Shown: piece after piece, positions 1 through 6,755 of the stretch
Layout: the number at the start of each line of letters is the position of its first letter
Numbering within the stretch: the stretch's first letter is position 1
Assembly: GCA_017881765.1 (NCBI GenBank)
Contig: JADGQN010000142.1
Coordinates: 1-10,127 of the forward strand
Source: Syntrophobacterales bacterium
GTDB lineage: Bacteria > Desulfobacterota > Syntrophorhabdia > Syntrophorhabdales > WCHB1-27
Direction of reading: 5' to 3'
DNA length: 10,127 nt
The notes under the pieces: generated by a model
What the model saw: the letters and a program-made list of their open reading frames with translations, nothing else
Database searches by the model: none
What the model was told of the DNA's origin: nothing
Position numbers and translations under genes: made by a program

Positions 1-99
1 GAGATGACTTGGTAGACAGTCGCGCCTCTTGATGAGAATTGTCAAAATGCTGAAGAAGAAATCGAGTTGCCCAATTCTTTACGCTCCAGTGATCGACAA

Positions 100-771
100 T
101 CATTTCTTCGCCTGTTCAAAAATCAGAAAATACTGGTTCGGCAGAAAGGCGTGCTCCTGGATCAGCGTGTAGTCGACGCGATTCAACTCGGCTTTTATGC
201 CGTCTGACGTGCTGCGCGCGCTTTTAGGAGGGCCGTCCGGCGAATCCATACGAAAGTCTATGATCGCGATACGTCCGCCCGGTTTGAGCGAATCGTGCAG
301 CGTGCGGAAGTAGCGATCGCGATCCTCGATGTGATGGTACGTGTCTACCATGAGGATAAGGTCCACTTTTTCGGGCAGGAGTGGATCGCCGGGCGCACCT
401 GTCACGGCGATGAGATTTTTCAGTCCCTCGCGTTTTGCACGCTCGGCAAGGTACTTTACCATGTCGGGCTCGATGTCCACACCGTAAACCCGGCCCTTTG
501 GAACCATGTGGGCTAGGCGCACGGAGAAGTAACCCGTGCCGGAACCAATGTCCGCGATGACAGCGTCGGGTTTGAGTGCGAGCGCTTGGATCACTTCGTG
601 GGGCTTTTGCCATGCGTCACGCTTCGGATCATCGAACTCCTGAGCCCATTGCTCCGCGCCCCCAAAGCTATGTTGATGGGTTTGGTGAGACTGTGCCGCT
701 ACGGGTGCTGTCGATAATAAGGCATAACTCAACGCAATGAAGAACGTGGGGAATAGTGAGGCTCGAATCAT
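100..771 (-). CDS. SAM-dependent class I methyltransferase with N-terminal signal peptide
   Basis: Predicted 223-residue methyltransferase of unknown substrate. The Rossmann SAM-binding motif I is clear (IADIGSGTGYF, residues 72-82), followed by the acidic residue that normally holds the SAM ribose (GVDIEPDM, Asp99), a MVDTYHHIED segment (141-150) and the post-motif LKPGGRIAIIDF (162-173). Residues 1-27 form a basic-hydrophobic-small pattern ending APVAAQ, typical of a Sec signal peptide, and are followed by a His-rich stretch (SHQTHQHSF). Export would be odd for a SAM-dependent enzyme, since SAM is cytoplasmic. The start is supported by CGGAG about 8 nt upstream of the ATG. It lies 94 bp downstream of the solute-binding protein gene on the same strand and could be cotranscribed with it. 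The family is secure; substrate and location are not known. Confidence 0.88.
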   Translation of the reverse strand: MIRASLFPTFFIALSYALLSTAPVAAQSHQTHQHSFGGAEQWAQEFDDPKRDAWQKPHEVIQALALKPDAVIADIGSGTGYFSVRLAHMVPKGRVYGVDIEPDMVKYLAERAKREGLKNLIAVTGAPGDPLLPEKVDLILMVDTYHHIEDRDRYFRTLHDSLKPGGRIAIIDFRMDSPDGPPKSARSTSDGIKAELNRVDYTLIQEHAFLPNQYFLIFEQAKK

Positions 772-865
772 TTCTTGTCTCCGTGTAGTAGTTGACTCTA
801 AGTTAGATAAATCAAACCCCGCCGAATAGTGTCATCAAGGACGTCCGTGACGCTTCGGCACAAGA

Positions 866-1843
866 CTACTTCTCTCCCACGAGAAGCCCGAACTCCTTCA
901 GGATGGGGAGGGCAATGATTTCGCTGCTCCTGATTGACGCCTTCAAGAACTCAGGGTCTCCATAGACGGGCTCCTCGCCGAGGATTTCGAGGCCCTTCTT
1001 GAACTCAGGGTCGTCGTAGATCTTCTTCATGGCATCGACGAGCGTCTTTTTGATTGGTTCCGGTGTATCCTTGTGGATGTACAGACCCACATAGGTTGGA
1101 AGCTTTGCCACTTCGGGAAAACCTAGTTCCACGGCGCACGGTACGTTGGGAAGATTGCTGAACCGATGCCCTCCCACCGTTACGAGATAGCGTACTTGCC
1201 CTGACTTGACGTGGTCGGCCACCGCCCCGTACACCATGAACGATGCGTCCGTATGGCCGCCGAGCAGGGAGGTGAGCATTTCGGCGCTGCCCTTGAATGG
1301 AATGTCCGTTGTCTCTACGCCTGCTTTTCTGAAGAGCAGAAGCCCGTACATATGCTGGGAGTTACCTCGCCCCGTGTGAGACCACCTGAGGCTGCCCGGG
1401 TTCTTTTTTGCATAATCGAGCACGTCCTTCAATGTCTTCCAGGGCGAGTTGCCTTTGACAATTAATCCGTTCCTGTATTCGACGAAGTTGGCTATAGGGA
1501 CCAGGTCGTAAGCGTTGAACGGTACCTTCTGCGTCTTGGTTGTCATGGCAAAGAAAAAATTGGTCGTCATCATCATTTTGTACCCATCGGGCTTGGCGCT
1601 GATCACATCGGCTGCGGCCACGCTGCCTCCGGCGCCGGGCTTGGAGACCACGACCATGGACTGCCCCAGGTACTTTGGCGCAAGGTTTGCGACCAGGCGG
1701 GAAAGGAGGTCACTCGTTGCGCCAGGGGTGTATGGGATGACGATTTCAATCGGTTTTGTCGGATACACATCCTTGCCGGCCGCGTGTACGTTCACAGCTA
1801 CAGCAAGCACGCCCAGGAGAACCGCCATCGTCACTCTTTTCAT
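866..1843 (-). CDS. TctC/Bug-family periplasmic solute-binding protein
   Basis: 325-residue tripartite tricarboxylate transporter (TTT) receptor, which in this family binds carboxylates or related small organic molecules in the periplasm. Residues 1-22 are a Sec signal peptide (cleavage near VHA-AG). The two conserved ligand-binding loops are visible: IPYTPGATSDLLSR (36-49, with Asp45) and SKPGAGGSVAAADVISAKPDGY (from residue 67), the Bug counterpart of the usual P-GAGG and PDGY signature. Length matches the family norm of about 320. The start is backed by a strong AGGGAGGTG five bases before the ATG. No TctA or TctB membrane subunits are present, so it is an orphan receptor here, as is common for Bug proteins. 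It follows the M24-like gene on the same strand, so its ligand may be that enzyme's substrate (inference). Ligand not predictable. Confidence 0.93.
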   Translation of the reverse strand: MKRVTMAVLLGVLAVAVNVHAAGKDVYPTKPIEIVIPYTPGATSDLLSRLVANLAPKYLGQSMVVVSKPGAGGSVAAADVISAKPDGYKMMMTTNFFFAMTTKTQKVPFNAYDLVPIANFVEYRNGLIVKGNSPWKTLKDVLDYAKKNPGSLRWSHTGRGNSQHMYGLLLFRKAGVETTDIPFKGSAEMLTSLLGGHTDASFMVYGAVADHVKSGQVRYLVTVGGHRFSNLPNVPCAVELGFPEVAKLPTYVGLYIHKDTPEPIKKTLVDAMKKIYDDPEFKKGLEILGEEPVYGDPEFLKASIRSSEIIALPILKEFGLLVGEK

Positions 1844-1859
1844 GAGAACACCTCCCTTC

Positions 1860-1997
1860 TTAATCCCTTGGCTCGGCGAGTTTACCTGTCATATTCTCCG
1901 CTGCGCAACCAGCGTACATAATCCCGGTATCGGCGTCAAGATCGTACTCCAGCTCTAACCGGAGGTCGTTGAGCGGTCTGTCCGGGTTGAGAAGCAT
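1860..1997 (-). CDS. possible small protein of 45 residues
   Basis: A short open frame beginning MLLNPDRPL and ending KLAEPRD fills most of the 168-bp space between the M24-like gene and the solute-binding protein gene, on their strand. It stops just before the Shine-Dalgarno of the downstream gene. Roughly two thirds of its third codon positions are G or C, which looks coding-like, and its composition is acidic and ordinary (segment LRLELEYDLDADTG). Its own ribosome-binding site is weak (GAGCGAGAG about 8-10 nt upstream). The frame stays open upstream of the ATG, so it might begin at a GTG overlapping the M24 stop, or be a remnant of a longer gene. I do not recognise it. It could also be non-coding. 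Confidence 0.33.
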   Translation of the reverse strand: MLLNPDRPLNDLRLELEYDLDADTGIMYAGCAAENMTGKLAEPRD

Positions 1998-2011
1998 GCA
2001 GACACTCTCGC

Positions 2012-2764
2012 TCACTTCTTGAAGAGTTGAAAAGGCAGCTTCGAGAGACGTTCCGGAGCACCATCGGTCACGATGACGGTGTCACCGATGATATGACCCC
2101 CTACTTCTCTCGTGTCGTACGGGTACTCTGCCCATGGATGATTCACGAAGTACATGCCGGGCCTGAACAGGGTATTCGGCGGGATGCGCTCCGTGATCTG
2201 GAGACCCATGTGCTGGAGCACGATCTTGAGGTAGTAGCCTCTCTTCGCCGCCAATTCCTGGGCTTTCTGTTCCAGCGCGGCCAGACTGTTCCCGGTCCTC
2301 AATTCCCTATTTGCCAGGTCGTAAACCTCCACCTGCACGTCGTACGCCCGCTTGAAGTCATCCGAAGGCTCCCCCAGCACGATTGCCCGGCATAACTGAA
2401 TCCAATAGCCGGCGTAAGAGGGGGTGATCTCGTTGAAGATGATGTCGCCCTTCTGAAGCCGCCTGTTCATCGGCCCGTAGATGAAGCCGATACCCTTATC
2501 AGGCCACGGGCCTGAACAGTATAGCGAGAATGAGGGTGGCTCGGCCCCCGCCAGGGTCATGGCGCGCTCGCACGCGGACCAGACATCCCGGTCGTCTGCC
2601 CCAACGTCCGCCGTCTCGAACATTGCCTTGAACCCTATGTCTGCGAGATCCGCGGCCTTCCTGACAAACTCCAGCTCCGCAGGGCTCTTGACGAGTCTTA
2701 CCAGGAGCAGGATATCCGTCGCGTCCACAAACGTCGCCTGCGGCAATTCTCTCATCAGCCCCAC
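2012..2764 (-). CDS. M24-fold (Xaa-Pro peptidase/creatinase-like) protein, C-terminal catalytic part of a frameshifted gene
   Basis: Up to 250 residues from a GTG overlapping the stop of the upstream fragment. It carries the whole pita-bread domain: linker RLVKSPAELEFVRKAADLAD (23-42), then RRLQKGDIIFNEITPSYAGYW (from 101), the GEPSDDFKRAYD helix (131-142), QHMGLQITE (184-192), RPGMYFVNHPW (201-211) and GGHIIGDTVIVTDGAPERL (222-240). By hand alignment to prolidase, the five metal ligands D, D, H, E, E correspond to Glu112, Gln123, His185, His209 and Gly227. Most are replaced, so a metal-dependent peptidase is doubtful. A metal-free creatinase-like hydrolase, or an altered metal site, is more likely. 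Joining both frames gives 384 residues, a normal M24 length. It is read here as a broken gene: true pseudogene, sequencing error or recoding. Confidence 0.85.
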   Translation of the reverse strand: MGLMRELPQATFVDATDILLLVRLVKSPAELEFVRKAADLADIGFKAMFETADVGADDRDVWSACERAMTLAGAEPPSFSLYCSGPWPDKGIGFIYGPMNRRLQKGDIIFNEITPSYAGYWIQLCRAIVLGEPSDDFKRAYDVQVEVYDLANRELRTGNSLAALEQKAQELAAKRGYYLKIVLQHMGLQITERIPPNTLFRPGMYFVNHPWAEYPYDTREVGGHIIGDTVIVTDGAPERLSKLPFQLFKK

Positions 2765-3165
2765 ATATGTCTGCGCGGCATCACCCTCATATCCACAACG
2801 CCCAGCGTGCCCTTGTCCAGGCCAAGGCGCCTGATCTCGGCCGCCATGTCTTTTGCATAGTCCCTCTCGTTCGACATTTTGACCGGGATCCAGGAGATGC
2901 GTGTGGCCCAGTCGTAATGGGCGGAGCTCCAGGCGTAGAGGAGCGGATCGCCTGCGAGTGGAAAGGTGATGTATTCATCGTCAAACCACTGGGCATAGTT
3001 AGAGATGTAGCGGATATTTGCCCTTCCGGCTCCATAGTTCGAATGCATGCCGGGGACAATCAGGCAGTCTATCTTTCTGAAGGCCATCAGCTCACGAATG
3101 GCGCCGTGTCTTCTTGCCTTTTCCTCGATCGGGGCTAAGGGAATATCCCAGGCCATTTTCTTCAT
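2755..3165 (-). CDS. M24-fold protein, N-terminal creatinase-like domain of a frameshifted gene
   Basis: 136 residues forming the N-terminal domain that precedes the catalytic domain in aminopeptidase P, prolidase and creatinase relatives. It shows the family pattern ELMAFRKIDCLIVPG, NIRYISNYAQW, EYITFPLAGDPLLY and GTLGVVDMRVMPRRHM. The ATG at 3165 is chosen because AAGGAG lies 7 nt upstream and a TTGACA/AACAAT promoter sits at 3214-3242. The longer frame starting at 3246 would begin upstream of that promoter and includes 27 residues with no family resemblance. The frame ends in TGA at 2755-2757, immediately after a run of four G. One additional G there would restore MWGLMREL, which continues smoothly into the downstream fragment. 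Probably the first gene of the transcription unit that continues to the TctC gene. Confidence 0.85.
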   Translation of the reverse strand: MKKMAWDIPLAPIEEKARRHGAIRELMAFRKIDCLIVPGMHSNYGAGRANIRYISNYAQWFDDEYITFPLAGDPLLYAWSSAHYDWATRISWIPVKMSNERDYAKDMAAEIRRLGLDKGTLGVVDMRVMPRRHMWG

Positions 3166-3213
3166 AAGTTCTCCTTTACGACACGCACCTACTTGATCGA
3201 GAAATCCGTGGCC

Positions 3214-3242
3214 ATTGTTGCAGACCGGAAGGGAGTTGTCAA
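3214..3242 (-). promoter_or_regulatory. sigma-70-like promoter of the M24/TctC transcription unit
   Basis: On the minus strand, a perfect TTGACA (3242-3237) is separated by exactly 17 bases from AACAAT (3219-3214), which matches four of six positions of the -10 consensus. Transcription would begin near 3207, giving a leader of about 40 bases to the AAGGAG-preceded ATG at 3165. This spacing independently supports that start codon. Predicted from sequence only. Confidence 0.6.
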
Positions 3243-3320
3243 TCAATTTTTAGATGCTGCGGCAGTCCCGTGAAAAGGCCATTTGAGTCGAATAATACCA
3301 ATTTGCATTCAAGTTGGACG

Positions 3321-3459
3321 ACCCGGCCTTCGGCCGGGTACCCCGGGCGGCAGCGAGGAGCCCCACCCGCAAGCGGGTACCCGGGCGTATCTGGGGGTGC
3401 GTCGAGGAGAGCGATAGCGCTAGCGAAGCATCCTGGAAGGAAGCGTCCTGTAAGGACGC
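3321..3459. repeat. cluster of GC-rich hairpins, REP-like intergenic element
   Basis: At least three short perfect inverted repeats occur in about 140 bp: ACCCGGCC/GGCCGGGT with a 3-base loop (3321-3339), ACCCGC/GCGGGT with a 2-base loop (3365-3378), and GCGTCCT/AGGACGC with a 3-base loop (3443-3459). The first two belong to a doublet: each hairpin is followed by a CGGGTACC(C)CGGGCG string and then by a CGAGGAG string, so the unit is about 45 bp and roughly duplicated. There is no T-tract after any stem, so these do not look like intrinsic terminators. The element lies just upstream of the M24 promoter, in an otherwise gene-free stretch (3243-3589). The short open frames crossing it are explained by its composition. 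Confidence 0.55.
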
Positions 3460-3589
3460 AGCGACAACGAAGGTATACACTTGAAGGCAAATTGGTAAAA
3501 GCCGTGGAAATGGTGTACCCAAAAAGCTAATGGGTCAAGGGCGGTAACGAACCCGATCTCCGCTATGACCGTGGAAGGCCAGGAGGAGG

Positions 3590-3808
3590 TTAAGAAGCAG
3601 GTTGAGTGAAGAGGTCCTGCAGCGCTCTCTTCCACCTACCTACGAGTGGTGAATCGGCAGTTTCTTGTCTCAGTTCAGCATTTTCAATTGAAAGGACCAT
3701 AGCTACCTGAGTCAAAGCCTGGTCCTTGCCTTGCCCAGCCGCCGTATAGTCTACGCCATTTCCTTTTTCACCAAAGGTTTCATAACAATTCAGTAATGCC
3801 AATTTCAT
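3590..3808 (-). CDS. doubtful small hypothetical protein or gene remnant
   Basis: A 72-residue open frame starting MKLALLNCYETF and ending DLFTQPAS. The middle (QALTQVAMVLSIENAELRQE) has the composition of a normal soluble helix, which argues against a chance frame, but I recognise no family. The ribosome-binding site is poor (GAG about 9 nt before the ATG). Its first bases overlap, on the opposite strand, the longest possible start of the coiled-coil gene, though that gene probably starts further downstream. It could be a degenerate remnant or non-coding. Confidence 0.25.
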   Translation of the reverse strand: MKLALLNCYETFGEKGNGVDYTAAGQGKDQALTQVAMVLSIENAELRQETADSPLVGRWKRALQDLFTQPAS

Positions 3809-4653
3809 TTGTAATCTCGGCTCATGCCGTCTCACTGTATCCGGTAAAGAGAGTGATGGTGATATGTTTCCGCAATTTGAGCACCTTGGTGCGGGAGTTA
3901 TCGCGTTATGACGAGCATGACCTCATCTGTATTATCTCTTGGGCGATACGCACTTCACCGCCCATTAACCTTTCTGGTCAAAATAGCGATAAATCGGATA
4001 GAACGGACGAATTAATTGTGAAAACGCTAGCGTCTATAGGTGCCGCAGCCCTCGTGCTCCTCATTCTCCTCTACGCAAATGGGTACTTCCGGAGCACCGA
4101 CCGCATGAAGGGGCGAAGTCAGTTCCACAGCACAGGACAAGGGATATCTGAATCGGATCCCAATCGGCAGCGCATAGAAAAGGAAGAAGAGCGGTTGCGT
4201 ATGGTGCGAGAGGCTGAGCAGCAGCGTATAACGCAAGAAGAAGAGCGGCTGCGCAATGCACGAGAGGCTGAGCGGCAGAGGCTGGCACGAGAAGAATCCG
4301 AGCGGCAGCGCGTGGCACGAGAACGAGTTGACTCTGAGAAGCAGCGCGTTGCACAAGAAGCCGAGCGCCAGCACAAAGTACAACAAGGAGTTGAGGCCGA
4401 GCGCCAGCACAAAGCACAAGAAGAAGAGCGGCAGCCTATAGCACAAGAAGAAGCCGAGAAGAAGAAACGTGACGACGACCTCAAACAGTGCCTTCAGGCG
4501 GCCGAAGAGGCCTATTCTGCCAATTGGGACAGGGCGTGCAGACAGATTGACGGCCCTCCCAAGTGCATACTTCCGCCATTGGTATTAGCCCGTTTTGATG
4601 GACCTCGCCGAGACGCGAGAGATGAATGCGCTAAGCTATATCCTGTAAAGTAG
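3796..4653 (+). CDS. single-pass membrane protein with charged coiled coil and Cys-containing C-terminal module
   Basis: Up to 285 residues. A single hydrophobic helix (about 79-97, ASIGAAALVLLILLYANGYF) is followed by a roughly 100-residue Glu/Arg/Gln-rich coiled coil (about 124-228) made of degenerate repeats, including two neighbouring 18-residue units starting EEERLR. The C-terminal module (231-285) has four cysteines (232, 248, 257, 278) in the arrangement CLQAAEEAY..W..AC / CILPPLVLARFD / RDECAKLYP. I associate this pattern with uncharacterised proteobacterial proteins in which the cysteines may pair in the periplasm. The start is uncertain: the ATG at 3796 has no clear SD, the ATG at 3856 has AAAGAGAG nearby, and a GTG at 4018 would start just before the membrane helix and give the most compact protein. 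Function unknown; the coiled coil suggests a structural or envelope-spanning role. Confidence 0.7.
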   Translation: MPISFVISAHAVSLYPVKRVMVICFRNLSTLVRELSRYDEHDLICIISWAIRTSPPINLSGQNSDKSDRTDELIVKTLASIGAAALVLLILLYANGYFRSTDRMKGRSQFHSTGQGISESDPNRQRIEKEEERLRMVREAEQQRITQEEERLRNAREAERQRLAREESERQRVARERVDSEKQRVAQEAERQHKVQQGVEAERQHKAQEEERQPIAQEEAEKKKRDDDLKQCLQAAEEAYSANWDRACRQIDGPPKCILPPLVLARFDGPRRDARDECAKLYPVK

Positions 4654-4829
4654 CCCAGAACCAATCCGTCACCCATTCACCATATCTGAGGCAGGACAGC
4701 ACGATAGCTGAAGGCAAGTAAACGTTGAAGATTGCCATTTATAACACGCGATTCCGGGAGTGGGTCGGATTTTCACGCTTCCGGGAAGCTCATCAAGCCC
4801 TTCATCCACTTATTCATCGCGCTCTCTTG

Positions 4830-4838
4830 TGTTACAAT
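4830..4838 (+). promoter_or_regulatory. possible extended -10 promoter element for the aldolase-family gene
   Basis: TGTTACAAT matches the extended -10 form TGnTATAAT at all but one base, about 38 bp upstream of the aldolase start codon. No good -35 box is found 16-18 bases upstream (TTATTC at best), which is tolerated for extended -10 promoters. The rest of the 222-bp space between the coiled-coil gene and this gene shows no other recognisable signal and no terminator. Confidence 0.35.
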
Positions 4839-4875
4839 GTGAGAAACAACGAAAAACCATCAAGGAGGAGGCGGT

Positions 4876-5730
4876 ATGACCAGAACATGTCGGGTTTCGA
4901 GAATGATGAGCATTGGCCTTTTTTCAAGCGGCATTCTGTTTTTCACAGTCTTTTCTCTCTTTCCCCTCTCGGGAACCGCATGGTCGCAGGTGGCCTTTAC
5001 CCCGAAAGCGACCACTGCACAGGAGGCGGTCGATTTCGTGGTCATGGCAAACAGGATCCTCGTCCTCGAACACATCTTCGACGCCTTCGGCCACGTGAGC
5101 GCGAGAAACCCGGAGAACCCGAAGACTTTTTTTGTGGCGAGGGCCGTTGCGCCGGAGCTAGTCACGGCAAAGGACATCTTGGAAGTGGATCTTGACGGGA
5201 ACGTGGTCACAAAGAGTACGATCAGGCCTTACGCGGAGCGAATCATTCACGCGGCCATCTACAAGGCGCGGCCAGACGTGCATTCCGTGATCCACGCTCA
5301 TCCCGCCCCGATCATCGCATTCTCCGTCGCGAGCGTTCCGCTCAAACCTGTGACAAACGGAGGGTCCAGGTTCTATCCGAGTGTACCCGTCTATGATGAG
5401 TACGATTTCACGTCGCCCGGGAACACGGGGATGCTGGTAACGACTAAGGACCAAGGCGACCGCCTGGCCAAACGCCTCGGGTCGGGGCTGGCCGTGCTGA
5501 TGCGCGGACATGGCTACACCGTTGTCGGGTCGGACGTCCCCAGTGCCGTGAGCAACGCGATCTCGTTACGGGATAACGCGGTCATCACGATGATGGCCCT
5601 GCAACTGGGTACCCCCAAGTACATAAGCAAGGAGGAGGCCCAAGATGCAAACAAGGGAAGCGCGTACCTCGATCGCCCTTGGAACGCATGGGTGCAAAGG
5701 GTGAAGGCTGCAATGCCCGACATGCGATAG
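4876..5730 (+). CDS. class II aldolase/adducin-family protein with signal peptide
   Basis: 284 residues. The aldolase II fold is recognised by GHVSARNP (72-79), the catalytic acid region PYAERIIHAAIYKARPDV (Glu121), the zinc ligand pair in VIHAHP (His140, His142) and RGHGYTVVG with the third zinc ligand His212. These are the Zn site residues of L-fuculose-phosphate aldolase relatives, which cleave or decarboxylate hydroxy-acid or sugar phosphates. Residues 1-38 are a long hydrophobic export signal (core SIGLFSSGILFFTVFSLFPLSG, ending AWSQ), so the enzyme should be periplasmic. That is unusual, because phosphorylated substrates are scarce there; a non-phosphorylated substrate seems likelier (inference). 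The start is fixed by AAGGAGG 8 bases before the ATG. It stands alone on the plus strand, converging with the methyltransferase gene. Exact reaction unknown. Confidence 0.9.
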   Translation: MTRTCRVSRMMSIGLFSSGILFFTVFSLFPLSGTAWSQVAFTPKATTAQEAVDFVVMANRILVLEHIFDAFGHVSARNPENPKTFFVARAVAPELVTAKDILEVDLDGNVVTKSTIRPYAERIIHAAIYKARPDVHSVIHAHPAPIIAFSVASVPLKPVTNGGSRFYPSVPVYDEYDFTSPGNTGMLVTTKDQGDRLAKRLGSGLAVLMRGHGYTVVGSDVPSAVSNAISLRDNAVITMMALQLGTPKYISKEEAQDANKGSAYLDRPWNAWVQRVKAAMPDMR

Positions 5731-5775
5731 GCAGGAGTCACAATACGGGCGTGAGGAGATACACTCCCACGTCCT

Positions 5776-6558
5776 TTATCTGACCGCCTCCACCTCAAGT
5801 CTCACCATGCCTACACGGAAGAATCCCTCCTCGTCAGGAGGGTATCGGCTTTCATAGGTAGCGACGAGTTCTTCGACGAATCGCTCCTGGAGATCCGCCG
5901 GCAGTCTCTGAAGATAGGGATGCCAGGTCGTCCTAATCCATCCTGAAAAGCCCTCTTGTCCCTTGTGTAACATCGTTTTAGGAAATAGCTCGATGCGCTT
6001 CACGGTAAGGCCCGCTGCCTTAATCAGTTTCTTGTATTCGTCATCGCTGAAGAACGTGTAAGGGAAGGAGAAATCGTGGAAGTAGGCACGCCATTGTTCC
6101 TGCCGTATCATTCCGTTCACTACTTCCACCACGTCGGACGCATTTCCTTTTCCTGCCATCTGGAGCAGCATCTTTCCCGATGGCCTCAGACTTTGTCTGA
6201 TTCTCGTGAGCACAGAGGCATGATCAGCTACCCAGTGCAACGTTGCATTTGAAAAGACCATATCAAACTCCCGGGCGAAGGACATCTGCCGCACATCAAC
6301 ACACTGAAAGGCAAGATTCACGAATTTGTCCATGAAGGTATCTTTGGCAAAAGCGATCATTTCCGGCGAGCTGTCGATGCCGAGGACAGAGCCCTGTGGA
6401 AGGGAAGAGGCCAGTTCCGCAGTGACCTTTCCATCTCCGCATCCGATATCCAGCACCCTCTCGGTTCCTCTTAGGTTGAGTTTCGCTATCAGCTCCAGAG
6501 CCCATTTCGCCTGTTCGGATGAATGGCGTGAATACTCCTCTGGATTCCAATGATACAT
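5776..6558 (-). CDS. Tam-like SAM-dependent methyltransferase
   Basis: 260 residues, class I methyltransferase resembling trans-aconitate 2-methyltransferase and its many relatives. SAM motif I VLDIGCGDGKVT is at 35-46, the acidic ribose-binding residue is Asp62 (LGIDSSPEMI), and VDVRQM (88-92) precedes the FSNATLHWV motif (102-110) and LRPSGKMLLQ (124-133). The C-terminal part (164-260) with FPYTFFSDDEY and TWHPYLQRLP matches the substrate-cap region of Tam-like proteins. The start is placed at 6558 (MYHWNPEEYS) because AAGGA then sits 7 bases upstream; the ATG two codons earlier would lie directly on that SD. It is a cytoplasmic enzyme with no signal. The substrate is unproven: a carboxylate (trans-aconitate) is the family's known target, but many homologues differ. 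Monocistronic as far as can be seen. Confidence 0.85.
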   Translation of the reverse strand: MYHWNPEEYSRHSSEQAKWALELIAKLNLRGTERVLDIGCGDGKVTAELASSLPQGSVLGIDSSPEMIAFAKDTFMDKFVNLAFQCVDVRQMSFAREFDMVFSNATLHWVADHASVLTRIRQSLRPSGKMLLQMAGKGNASDVVEVVNGMIRQEQWRAYFHDFSFPYTFFSDDEYKKLIKAAGLTVKRIELFPKTMLHKGQEGFSGWIRTTWHPYLQRLPADLQERFVEELVATYESRYPPDEEGFFRVGMVRLEVEAVR

Positions 6559-6718
6559 ACCCATTTCCTTACCGTAACCCAGTCTGGCTTCTAATATCGC
6601 ACAGCGTGGGGATAAGGTAAAGTAGCGCGACCGCCCGATTATTTCTATGCAGCATTGCCGTCTGAAAGCTGTAAGACCTTTGAGAATTTAAGCTATGAAG
6701 CTTCCAGGAAGGAGGAGG

Positions 6719-6740
6719 TGCCTCGCCCACCCACGAGGCA
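6719..6740. repeat. hairpin downstream of the small Cys-rich gene
   Basis: A perfect 7-bp inverted repeat TGCCTCG/CGAGGCA with an 8-base loop lies about 50 bp past the stop of the minus-strand Cys-rich gene. No U-tract follows on either strand, so it is only a weak terminator candidate. It may instead belong to the leader of the downstream methyltransferase gene. Confidence 0.35.
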
Positions 6741-6755
6741 TGGATATGAACCAAC

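Noticed and set aside
295..516. Plus-strand open frame opposite the first methyltransferase
   Set aside because: It is a shadow of the real gene on the other strand, with no SD and no recognisable motif.
2027..2395. Plus-strand open frame opposite the M24 gene
   Set aside because: It is antisense to a clear family match and has no ribosome-binding site.
3166..3246. Longer start of the M24 N-terminal fragment at 3246
   Set aside because: It lies upstream of a good promoter, and the extra 27 residues lack family similarity. The ATG at 3165 has a strong SD.
3321..3339. Rho-independent terminator at the first GC-rich hairpin
   Set aside because: No T-tract on either side, and no gene ends nearby.
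4027..4484. Minus-strand frames rich in Leu, Ser and Cys opposite the coiled-coil gene
   Set aside because: They are produced by the repeated Glu/Arg/Gln codons of the plus-strand gene, and their low-complexity composition is typical of an antisense artefact.
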